Assembly (NCBI GenBank): GCA_947624405.1
Contig: CANQKB010000002.1
Span: 1 to 38,630 of the forward strand
Direction of reading: 5' to 3'
Length of the DNA: 38,630 bases
Origin: an uncultured Clostridia bacterium
GTDB lineage: Bacteria > Bacillota > Clostridia > TANB77 > CAG-508
The notes under the pieces were generated by a model, which was not told the DNA's origin, ran no database searches, and saw only the letters and a list, made by a program, of their open reading frames with translations. A program made the translations under genes and the position numbers. This document shows positions 9,467 through 17,858 of the stretch, piece by piece. Position 1 is the stretch's first letter. Each line of letters starts with the position of its first letter.

Positions 9467-10411
9467 CTATTTTTCAAATAAATCACCCATTGGACTATGT
9501 TCATTTAGTCTTCTTATTGCTTCCGCAAATAATGGTGCTATTGATAATACTTTTATTTGAGGCAATTCCTTTTCTTTTGGAAGAGGAATTGTATTTGTTA
9601 TTACAAATTCTTTAAAATCAGAATTTTTAATTCTTTCTACTGCAGGTCCTGATAAAACTCCATGTGTACATCCTGCATAAATCTCATTTGCTCCATGTTC
9701 TTTCAATAACCTTGCTGTTTCTATCATTGAGCCAGCTGTATCAACTTCATCATCGAATACTATAGCATTTTTTCCTTTAACTTCTCCAATTATTGTTGAA
9801 GCTATCGCTTTATCTTTGTTTCCATCTCTTCTTTTATCTATTATTGCTAGCGGACATTCAAGAAATTTGGAATATTTGTAAGCTTTCTTTGAACTTCCTG
9901 CATCTGTTGCAACAACTACCATGTTGTCTAATTTCTTTTCTCTAAAATATGTATAAAGTAATTTTTGAGCAGATAACCTATCACAATGTATATCAAAATA
10001 TCCCTGTATTGCAGGATTATGTAAATCGCAGCAAATTACTCTATCTGCTCCTGCTGTTTCAATTAATCTTGCTATTAATTTTGCTGTTATCGGTACTCTT
10101 GGTTGATCTTTTTTATCTGATCTTGAATACATAAAATATGGTAATATTACTGTTATTTTATTTGCTGATGCTCTTTTTGCTGTTTCTATACATATTAGTA
10201 ATTCCATTATCCTTTCGTTTACTGGTGGTGTTGTCGTTTGAATAAAGTAAACGTCTTTATCTCTTACTGTTTCTAATAACTGTACAAAATTGTTGTCATT
10301 TTTGAACTTCATTCTATTTATTAAGCCCATTTCTACACCTAAATTATCGCATACCTCTTTTGTAAAGCCATCTGCAGGTTCGCTACATGAAAACACCTTA
10401 AAATTTTCCAT
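9467..10411 (-). CDS. prs: Ribose-phosphate pyrophosphokinase
   Basis: Makes PRPP from ribose 5-phosphate and ATP for nucleotide, His and Trp synthesis. The 314-residue protein has the DKKDQPRVPITAKL ATP-binding loop, CCDLHNPAIQGYFD, the catalytic DKRR segment, and the PRPP-binding loop as DDEVDTAGSM (the usual consensus is DDxxDTxGT). The start is at 10411, preceded by AGGGGG. A strong promoter lies upstream. Length and motifs are normal. Confidence 0.95.
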   Translation of the reverse strand: MENFKVFSCSEPADGFTKEVCDNLGVEMGLINRMKFKNDNNFVQLLETVRDKDVYFIQTTTPPVNERIMELLICIETAKRASANKITVILPYFMYSRSDKKDQPRVPITAKLIARLIETAGADRVICCDLHNPAIQGYFDIHCDRLSAQKLLYTYFREKKLDNMVVVATDAGSSKKAYKYSKFLECPLAIIDKRRDGNKDKAIASTIIGEVKGKNAIVFDDEVDTAGSMIETARLLKEHGANEIYAGCTHGVLSGPAVERIKNSDFKEFVITNTIPLPKEKELPQIKVLSIAPLFAEAIRRLNEHSPMGDLFEK

Positions 10412-10456
10412 TTTATTAGTCCCCCTATTAATTATTTAAAATACCCTTACCTTATT

Positions 10457-10485
10457 ATTTTAGCCTTTTTTTGCGATAAAGTCAA
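10457..10485 (-). promoter_or_regulatory. Sigma-A-type promoter of prs
   Basis: On the minus strand TTGACT (10480-10485), a 17-base spacer and TAAAAT (10457-10462). It is about 45 bases upstream of the prs start. Confidence 0.75.
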
Positions 10486-10505
10486 CCCTTTTTACATAAA
10501 ATGTC

Positions 10506-10536
10506 AAAAGAACCTTGAATAAATCAAGGTTCTTTT
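10506..10536 (-). terminator. Intrinsic terminator after ftsH
   Basis: A 13-bp perfect stem (AAAAGAACCTTGA / TCAAGGTTCTTTT) with a 5-base loop lies directly after the ftsH stop codon and before the prs promoter. Confidence 0.85.
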
Positions 10537-10540
10537 AACA

Positions 10541-12258
10541 TTAATTCTCAAATATTCTTGCAAATTCTTCTCCATCAATTTTTTCTTTCTCAAGTAATAT
10601 ACCTGCAACAACATGTAATTTATCAATATGCTCTCTCAATATGTTTTCAGCTCTTTCATAAGCCCTATCTATTATCTTCTTTGTTTCTGAATCAATTATA
10701 GAAGCAGTATTTTCTGAATAATTCTTTGATTGTGCTAAATCCCTTCCTAAAAATACTTCTTCTTGACCTGCTCCAAACATAATAGCACCTATTGTATCAC
10801 TCATTCCATATTTTGAAACCATATCTCTTGCAATCTTTGATGCGCTCTCTATATCATTTGATGCCCCTGTAGATATTTATCTTCACTTGGTCTGTACATC
10901 GTATATCCCCCTGCCATTCCTCTAGGCACAATTGAAATTTGATGTACATCATCTTGTGTAGGTAAGAATTTTGAAACAACTGCATGCCCTGCTTCATGAT
11001 ATGCCACAAGTTTTTTCTCTTTATCAGATCTAACTCTTGTTTTCTTTTCAGGTCCCATTGTTACTTTTACCATTGCATCTTCTATTTCTGCCATTCCAAT
11101 TTCTTCTAAGTTTCTTCTAGCTGCAAGTAATGCCGCTTCATTTAATACATTTTCCAAATCTGCTCCTGAGAAACCTGATGTATTTTTGGCAATTGTTTTT
11201 AAATCAACATCATCTGAAATTTTTTTCTTTCTTGCATGTACTTCAAGTATTTTCTCTCTGGCTCCTACATCTGGTGCAGATACTACAATTTGTCTATCAA
11301 ATCTTCCTGGTCTTAAAAGTGCTCTATCTAGTATATCTGGTCTATTTGTTGCTGCTAATACTATTACGCCTTCATTTGCTGCAAATCCGTCCATTTCAAC
11401 TAATAATTGATTTAATGTTTGTTCTCTTTCATCATGTCCTCCACCAAGTCCTGCTCCACGTTGTCTACCAACAGCATCTATTTCATCTATGAATACTATA
11501 CATGGTGCACTTCTTTTTGCTTGTTCAAATAAATCTCTAACTCTTGATGCTCCTACACCTACAAACATTTCAACGAAATCTGAACCACTTATTATAAAGA
11601 ATGGTACTCCAGCTTCCCCTGCAACTGCTTTTGCAAGTAATGTTTTTCCTGTTCCCGGTGAACCAACGAGTAAGACTCCTTTTGGTATTCTTGCTCCCAT
11701 GTCTGTAAATTTCTTTGGACTTTTTAAAAATTCTACTATTTCTTGCAATTCAGCTTTTTCTTCGTCAACACCTGCAACATCTTTAAATGTTACTTTGTTT
11801 TTATCTGCTGATGTCATCATTCTTGCTTTGCTTTTTCCAAAGCTTAGTGTTTTGTTATTTCCTTGTGATGACGCATTCATTGTTAAAAAGAAGAAAATAA
11901 GTGCAATTATTACTAATCCAAATGGTGATAAGACTTCTAATACTGTAAGCAATATTGAACGTGATTCTTCTGAAAATTCTATTGCTCCAGTTTTTAAATA
12001 TTCTGTCACATAATCCATAAAACTTTCTAGGCTAGGTATATTAACTTCTTTTTGAATATTATCATTTTTTAATTTTACATTTGCATATGTTCCATCATAT
12101 GAAAGTTGTATTTCTTCAACTTCTGATGTTTCAATTTTATTTATCAAATCTGCATATGTCATTTTTGTATCTGCATTGTCTAAAATTGAAGTTAGCAACA
12201 CTACAAATATTACTCCTATTATTAGCCACATTGCTAATGTTTTAATACTATTTTTCAA
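10541..12258 (-). CDS. ftsH: ATP-dependent zinc metalloprotease FtsH, with internal deletion and frame break
   Basis: Membrane-anchored AAA+ protease that degrades membrane and regulatory proteins. It starts at a TTG (12256-12258) behind AAAGGAGG. Two transmembrane helices flank an extracellular domain. The Walker A GSPGTGKT, Walker B IVFIDEIDA, the SRH segment ATNRPDILDRALLRPGRFDR and the zinc motif HEAGH (421-425) are all intact. The frame ends after SEDKYLQGHQMI. The next frame resumes at STGASNDIESASKIARDMV. The about 28 residues normally between these, including the LLGGR helix, are missing, so about 85 bases are lost near 10872-10876. There is no CGG here. This is either a real lesion or an assembly deletion; FtsH is usually single-copy, so an assembly problem is plausible. 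Confidence 0.9.
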
Positions 12259-12312
12259 AGTTTTCCTCCTTTAAAGTTTATTGCTAAACTTTCCTTGTGA
12301 TTTTCTTTCGAA

Positions 12313-12341
12313 ATATTATCACATTTATTTATACTTTTCAA
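12313..12341 (-). promoter_or_regulatory. Sigma-A-type promoter of ftsH
   Basis: On the minus strand TTGAAA (12336-12341), a 17-base spacer and TAATAT (12313-12318), about 55 bases upstream of the TTG start. Confidence 0.75.
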
Positions 12342-12429
12342 TACTTTTTTTAGTTTATTTTCTCAAAAAGCTAGAAATGGCATAAGTTTTGCTACGGATT
12401 TAAGTATTGTATCATTTATTATTTTTTTA

Positions 12430-13432
12430 TTACAAATTAGTAGATTGTATGTATATTTTCCCTTTATTTACTAATATTTTTATGTATTTATTCGGTGTCA
12501 AATACTTATTTCCTATATTATTTTCACACAATTTTATAATGTCTTTTATATGTATATTCTGCAAATTATTTGTATTTCCTACTATTTTCTTTATCGATAA
12601 TATTATTACTCTTGATTTGATTGCCTCATGTTTTTTGTTAAACTCTTTCAAATCTAATATTATCTCCTTTTTATTTTGTTTTATTAGTAATTCATTATAT
12701 GACTTTATCGTTTCTTCTTCTATATAGTCATTTTCTATACTAGCTATACCGAGATAATCTATCTAGTGTTTCTATTATATTTGGTGAAAATTCTTTTTCT
12801 AAAAGTGGTATTAATATATTTCTCACTTTATTTCTAGTATAAATCGTTTCCTTATTTGTTATATCAATTCTTGGATTTAAGTTATTTTCTTCACAATATT
12901 TTTCTATTTCATTTCTTTTTATATTTATAAGTGGTCTTATAAATATTTCGTCTCTTTTAGCTTGTATCCCACACAAACCTGTAAGCCCCGCTCCTCTAAT
13001 TATATTCATTAAAACTGTTTCTGCATTATCACATTTTGTATGTGCTGTTGCAATTTTGGTTCCTCCTGTTTTTTGCATTACTTCTGCAAAATATTCATAG
13101 CGTACATTTCTTCCAGCTTCTTCTGTTCCTATTTTTTTTTCTTTGGAAATTTGGATTACATTTATTTTTTTCGAATAAAATGGTATATTATATTTTTTAG
13201 CATATTCTCTTACAAAATTTTCGTCTGCTTCTGCTTCTTCCCTAATCATGTGATTTATATGTGCAATTATTATATTAAAATCTATTAATCTTTTTTCTTT
13301 TAGTGTTCTTAAAATATCTAAAAGACACATGGAGTCTGGTCCTCCCGAGACTCCACATATTATCTTATCTCCATCTTGTATCAAATTATTTGATTCAATT
13401 ATCTCTAAAACTTCCTTTAATATTTGCTTCAT
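12430..13432 (-). CDS. tilS: tRNA(Ile)-lysidine synthase, with an in-frame CGG +1 shift site
   Basis: Modifies C34 of the tRNA(Ile) CAU anticodon to lysidine so that it reads AUA; it is essential in most bacteria. The N-terminal ATP pyrophosphatase P-loop is SGGPDSMCLL, and the catalytic domain runs to about residue 220. An in-phase CGG at 12749-12751 (codon 228) follows TLDRLS. Read as Arg, the protein stops two codons later. Skipping the C gives LSGIASIENDYIEEE and the frame runs on to 12430, a 333-residue product with a short C-terminal domain (NKYLTPNKYIKIL). The start at 13432 (MKQILKEV) is tentative; an ATG 12 bases upstream is equally possible. The gene follows dnaB directly. Confidence 0.85.
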
Positions 13433-13454
13433 TCCCTTTCCCATTCCTTTTCTT

Positions 13455-14790
13455 CTATCTATATGGATCAGAATTTGCAAATTTTGTAAATTCACCAAGC
13501 CATGCAAGTTTTACTGTTCCTGTTGAGCCACTTCTTTGTTTTGCAATTATTACTTCTGCTAATCCTCTATCATCACTTTCTGGATTATAGTATTCATCTC
13601 TATATAAGAATATTACAATGTCTGCATCTTGCTCTATTGAACCTGATTCACGCAAATCTGAAAGCATTGGTCTATGGTCATCTTTTCTTTGATCTGGTCC
13701 ACGAGATAACTGTGAAAGTGCAATTACTGGTATATTTAATTCTTTTGCAAGTATTTTCAATGACCTACTTATTTCTGCTATTTCTTGCTCTCTACTTCCA
13801 TTTTTTCTTGAATTTGAACCACCTATTAATTGTAAGTAATCAATTACTACTAAGCCAATATTTTTTTCTGTTTGTAATTTTCTGCATTTTGATCTTATTT
13901 CTGTAATATTTATTCCGTGGTGTATCATCTATATATATTTCTGATTCTGATAATGGTCCTAATCCTTCTGATAGACTTATCAAATCTGCTTCTTCCATTT
14001 TACCTGTACGAAGTTTATTACTATCAATTAAAGTTTCACTTGCAAGTATTCTTGTTACCAATTGTTCTTTTGACATTTCTAGGCTAAATATTGCTGTTGG
14101 CACATGTGCTCTAATGGCTGCATTTGCTGCTATATTTAGTGCAAATGCAGTTTTTCCCATGGCTGGTCTCGCTGCAACTAATATTAATTCTGAGCCATGT
14201 AATCCTGCTGTTTTGTTGTCTAAATCGATAAAACCTGTTGGAATACCTGTAATTGCCTCCTTTTGATTATATAGCTTTTCTATCATTGCAAATGTTTCAA
14301 ATAGTACATCTTTTATTGGTGTGTATCCTTTTTGATTTCTATTTTTTAGTAAATCGAATACTCCTTGTTCTGCTCTGTTTATTATTTCGTCTACTTCCAT
14401 CGTCTGGTCATATCCTAGTTCTACAATGTTGCTTGACGTTTTTATTAAATTTCTAAGTATTGATTTTTCTTCTACTATTTTTATATATCTATCTGAATTT
14501 GCTGTTATAGGTACTTTGTCTACTAAATCTGCAATGTATTCTATTCCTCCACAAACTTCAAGTTTACCTAATGATACAAGTTCATCTTTTACTGTGATTA
14601 TATCTATTGGTTCACCTCGTCCATACAATGCTAACATTGCTGAAAATATTAGTTTGTTTTCTTCTCTGTAAAAGTCATCTGCTTTTAAAGTTTCTGTTGC
14701 ATTCATTACTGTGTCTTGGTCTAACATCATTGCACCTAATACAGCTTGTTCTGCTTCTACATCGTTTGGTGGAATCCTTCCTACATCCAT
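13455..14790 (-). CDS. dnaB: Replicative DNA helicase, with an in-frame CGG +1 shift site
   Basis: Hexameric 5'-3' helicase of the replication fork, essential. The N-terminal domain starts with RIPPNDVEAEQAVLGAMMLD. The RecA-type C-terminal domain has Walker A ARPAMGKT and Walker B VVIDYLQLI, followed by REQEIAEISRSLK. An in-phase CGG at 13915-13917 (codon 292) follows YIDDTP. Read as Arg, 24 unrelated residues precede a stop. Skipping the C gives IDDTPGINITEIRSKCRKLQ, the expected family sequence with its conserved Gly, and the total is then 444 residues, the normal DnaB length. It forms a tight group with rplI upstream and tilS downstream. Confidence 0.95.
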
Positions 14791-14793
14791 TTT

Positions 14794-15252
14794 TTATTCC
14801 TTTCTGGCTTCGCCTTTTACGTTTATTTTTAATTTTGCTATTACTCCTTCAAATAAACGAAGGTCAACAGTATACAATCCTATATTTTTTATTTGGTCTT
14901 TAATTACTATTTTTTTCTTATCTATAGATATTTTATATTGATTTTCTAAGTTATCTGCTATTTCTTTTGATGTTATGCTTCCAAATGTTTTGCCGTTTTC
15001 TCCAGCTTTTACGTTTATGACTAGTATTTCTTTTTCTAACTTTTCTTTTGTTTTTATTGCTTCTTGCTTTTCTTGTTCCCTTTTACGTGCTTCTGCTGAT
15101 TTTTTTGCTGATAGTTCGTTTAAGTTTTGTTTGTCTGCTGGAATTGCTAATTTCCTTGGTAATAAGTAATTTCTTGCATATCCATCACTTGCTTCTACTA
15201 TTTCTCCTCTTTTTCCTACTTTTTTTACGTCGGTTAATAATATTACTTTCAT
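14794..15252 (-). CDS. rplI: 50S ribosomal protein L9
   Basis: Large-subunit protein of 152 residues with the L9 signature (MKVILLTDVKKVGKRGEIVE, GYARNYLLPRKLA), a long Lys/Glu-rich connecting helix and a C-terminal RNA-binding domain containing GSITSKEIADNL. The start at 15252 follows AAAGGAGGAG; an in-frame upstream ATG at 15297 lacks this. It ends four bases before dnaB, in the common gdpP-rplI-dnaB order. Confidence 0.95.
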   Translation of the reverse strand: MKVILLTDVKKVGKRGEIVEASDGYARNYLLPRKLAIPADKQNLNELSAKKSAEARKREQEKQEAIKTKEKLEKEILVINVKAGENGKTFGSITSKEIADNLENQYKISIDKKKIVIKDQIKNIGLYTVDLRLFEGVIAKLKINVKGEARKE

Positions 15253-15410
15253 AACTCCTCCTTTGCTCACAAAATAAACTTCGTCTTGCGGTGTCATGCT
15301 TCGGTCAAATTGTCCTCGATGACCACTAGGTCTATCTGCGGTAATTTGCCTCGCATTCCTTGCAATACTCGTTTCTTTTGCAAGCTTAATTTAGCTTATT
15401 TTAGCATATT
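15253..15410 (-). other. Intergenic segment between gdpP and rplI, richer in G+C than its surroundings
   Basis: A 158-base leader with several CGA/GCG-rich words and a small hairpin GACC-TAGT-GGTC near 15320. It may be an untranslated leader of rplI or remnant sequence. I see no recognised RNA family. Confidence 0.3.
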
Positions 15411-17432
15411 TTACTCTAGATTCTCGGCAAAATACTCCTCAATTTTTTCTATTAGTTGCTCTTTTGCTTCTTCTATTGTTACATCTTGTATCTGTGCCCC
15501 TGCAACTGTATGATGTCCTCCTCCTCCTAACTTTTCTAGGATTAGTTGTACATTTATATCTCCTATTGAACGCCCACTTATACATACAGTATCTTTTACT
15601 TTGCCTATTACAAATGATGCTGTTATATCACTTATCATTAATAGCTCATCTGCTGATTTTGCACATATTAAACTTGCATTTTCATCTTCTTCTGTATATT
15701 CTGCTATTCCTATATTTCCTCTAATAATTTCTGTATTTTTTACTACATCTGCTATTACATTATAACTTTCTAAATCACTTTGAAACCATTTTTTTATTTT
15801 TATAATGTCTATATCATTTTTTCTTAAATATGCTGCTGCTTCAAATGTTCTTACTCCTGTTTTGAACGTAAAATTCTTTGTATCTACCATTATTCCAGCA
15901 TATAGTGCTTCTGCTTCAAATGTTGTAAGTTGTGCATTATTTTTGGTATATTGTAATAATTCTGATACTAATTCTGCTGCTGATGATGCATATACTTCAT
16001 GGAACATTAATATTGCATTATCTATATAATCTGGTCCTCTTCTATGATGATCAATCACTACTATTTTATTTGTTTTTTGTAATACTTCTGGCACTTCTAC
16101 ATATGTCTTTTTGTGTGTATCTACTACTATTAGCAGTGTATCTTGATTTACCATATTTATTGCTTGATTTTTATCTATTATTACATCTTTGTATTCTTCT
16201 TCTTGTTCAACTGCTTCTATAAAATCTTTTAATGTCATCCCATATGTGTTGTTTACTATTTTTGCTTCTTTTCCTAATGATCTTACTATTCTATATACAC
16301 CTAAACTAGATCCCATTGAATCTATATCGCCATTTGCATGCCCCATAATTAATATATTTGGTGCTTCTTCTATTAGCTCTTCTAATGCTGTTGCTACTGT
16401 TCTGGCTTTTACTTTTGTCCTTTTTTCTACTTCTTGTTTTTTTCCTCCATAGAATTCGTATTTTCCTTTTCTACGTACTACAGCTTGGTCTCCACCTCTT
16501 CCAAGTACTAAATCCATTGCTTCTATTGTATCTTTAAATCTTTCACTGATTGATGAACCATCTGCACTTATTGCTATGCTTAATGTTGTTGGAATTACTC
16601 CTTCTTTTTCTGTATTTTTAGTTTCTTTTAATATTTCAAATTTGTTTTCGATTATTTCATCTAAGTATTTTTGCTCAAATGCAAATACTATTCTATCTCT
16701 TTCTGTTTTTAGAGCTATTCCTTTTATTTTAGCTACCCATTCATATATCTTTGTTTCTATTTCTGTGACAACTTGTGTTCTTTCTTCTTGCCCCATGCTT
16801 TGTATAAGTTCTTCATAGCTATCTATCATAATTATTCCTATACATGCAGACGTATCTTTTAATTTCTGTGATATTTGCAAGAATTCTGTATTATCTAAGA
16901 AAAACATTGCATATGTTTTTAAATTTTTCTTTTTTCTATTTTTTGATTTTATATCTGTTTTGTATATCATTATTTTATAGTCTTTTTTACCTATTTTTAC
17001 TTGCTTGGTTATTGTAGCATTTTTCTTTTCTGTCTTTTTCTTTTCTATTTCTATTTTTGCTTCTTTTATTACTTCTTCTAAAATACTTTTTATTTCAATG
17101 TTACCAAATTCACTAACAAAACTTACATTTTTCCATATTACATTTCCATCTTCTTCTGTCATTGCTAATGGATATGGCATATTGACCATTGCTTTTTTTG
17201 CAATGGAATCTACACTAAATGTAAGTTCTTGTATATGTTTATCTAGTTCATTCTTGTTTTTATTGTCTGTCCAATAGGTATAGACTAATAATAGTATATA
17301 TAATATTACAGACGGTATGATAAATATTGGATTTTGTATGCACAATAGGATTAGCACTATCGCTATTACCGCTAAATATATTCTGGCTTTTGTAAATATT
17401 GTTTCTAATGTTTTCTTTGTATTATTGGACAT
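15411..17432 (-). CDS. gdpP: Cyclic-di-AMP phosphodiesterase GdpP
   Basis: Membrane-bound enzyme that hydrolyses c-di-AMP. The 673 residues begin with two transmembrane helices (about 19-34 and 36-53), then a PAS-like region. A degenerate GGDEF domain ends with LGRGGDQAVVR near 310-320. The DHH-DHHA1 phosphoesterase has GHANGDIDSMG (364-374), DTH (438-440), DHHRRG (461-466) and GGGGHHTVAG near the C-terminus. The start at 17432 follows AAAGGAGGAG. Domain order and length are those of GdpP/YybT. Confidence 0.95.
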   Translation of the reverse strand: MSNNTKKTLETIFTKARIYLAVIAIVLILLCIQNPIFIIPSVILYILLLVYTYWTDNKNKNELDKHIQELTFSVDSIAKKAMVNMPYPLAMTEEDGNVIWKNVSFVSEFGNIEIKSILEEVIKEAKIEIEKKKTEKKNATITKQVKIGKKDYKIMIYKTDIKSKNRKKKNLKTYAMFFLDNTEFLQISQKLKDTSACIGIIMIDSYEELIQSMGQEERTQVVTEIETKIYEWVAKIKGIALKTERDRIVFAFEQKYLDEIIENKFEILKETKNTEKEGVIPTTLSIAISADGSSISERFKDTIEAMDLVLGRGGDQAVVRRKGKYEFYGGKKQEVEKRTKVKARTVATALEELIEEAPNILIMGHANGDIDSMGSSLGVYRIVRSLGKEAKIVNNTYGMTLKDFIEAVEQEEEYKDVIIDKNQAINMVNQDTLLIVVDTHKKTYVEVPEVLQKTNKIVVIDHHRRGPDYIDNAILMFHEVYASSAAELVSELLQYTKNNAQLTTFEAEALYAGIMVDTKNFTFKTGVRTFEAAAYLRKNDIDIIKIKKWFQSDLESYNVIADVVKNTEIIRGNIGIAEYTEEDENASLICAKSADELLMISDITASFVIGKVKDTVCISGRSIGDINVQLILEKLGGGGHHTVAGAQIQDVTIEEAKEQLIEKIEEYFAENLE

Positions 17433-17510
17433 AACTCCTCCTTTTAATACTGTATATTGTATCGCAAATTGCTTGATTTGTCAAATTAAGCAATGAAGCC
17501 AATATGTACA

Positions 17511-17545
17511 AAAAAGCTAATCACTTTTATCATGATTAGCTTTTT
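17511..17545 (-). terminator. Intrinsic terminator after the type VII secretion operon
   Basis: A 13-bp perfect stem (AAAAAGCTAATCA / TGATTAGCTTTTT) with a 9-base loop and T-runs on both strands, about 60 bases after the yukD stop. Confidence 0.8.
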
Positions 17546-17546
17546 T

Positions 17547-17596
17547 GTTACAATTCGCACCTTAATTAGCTATGCGTAGAGGAATGTTTTAAAAAT
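17547..17596 (+). repeat. Left-end fragment of the 211-bp repeat
   Basis: About 50 bases match the left end of the 211-bp repeat: GTTACAATTCGCACC, TTAGCTATGCGTAGAGG and AATGTTTTAAAAAT. The rest of the element is missing. Confidence 0.7.
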
Positions 17597-17606
17597 AATG
17601 TTCTTA

Positions 17607-17858
17607 TTATATTAAAATTATTTTTGCTCCATTTTTTATATTTGCATCTTTAATATTTAAATTTACATCATATACCTCTCCTGTTAGTTTATCGTATAAA
17701 TATGGCATTTTTACTGGTTTATAATATCCTCCGCTAAATTCATTTATTGCTTTAACTAATAAAGTAATAACATTTGCTATTTTTTTATTTAATGGTAACC
17801 AAATATCATACTCCACTTCTAATACTGGAACATACAAATTAACTAATACTTTATTCAT
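17607..17858 (-). CDS. YukD/EsaB-like ubiquitin-fold protein of type VII secretion
   Basis: An 83-residue protein starting VLVNLYVPVLEVEYDIWLPLN and ending in a beta strand NGAKIILI, which fits the ubiquitin-like YukD/EsaB family. These small cytosolic proteins are required for or regulate T7SSb. Its start overlaps the essC stop by eight bases, so the two are translationally coupled. It is the last gene of the operon, before the terminator. Confidence 0.8.
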   Translation of the reverse strand: MNKVLVNLYVPVLEVEYDIWLPLNKKIANVITLLVKAINEFSGGYYKPVKMPYLYDKLTGEVYDVNLNIKDANIKNGAKIILI

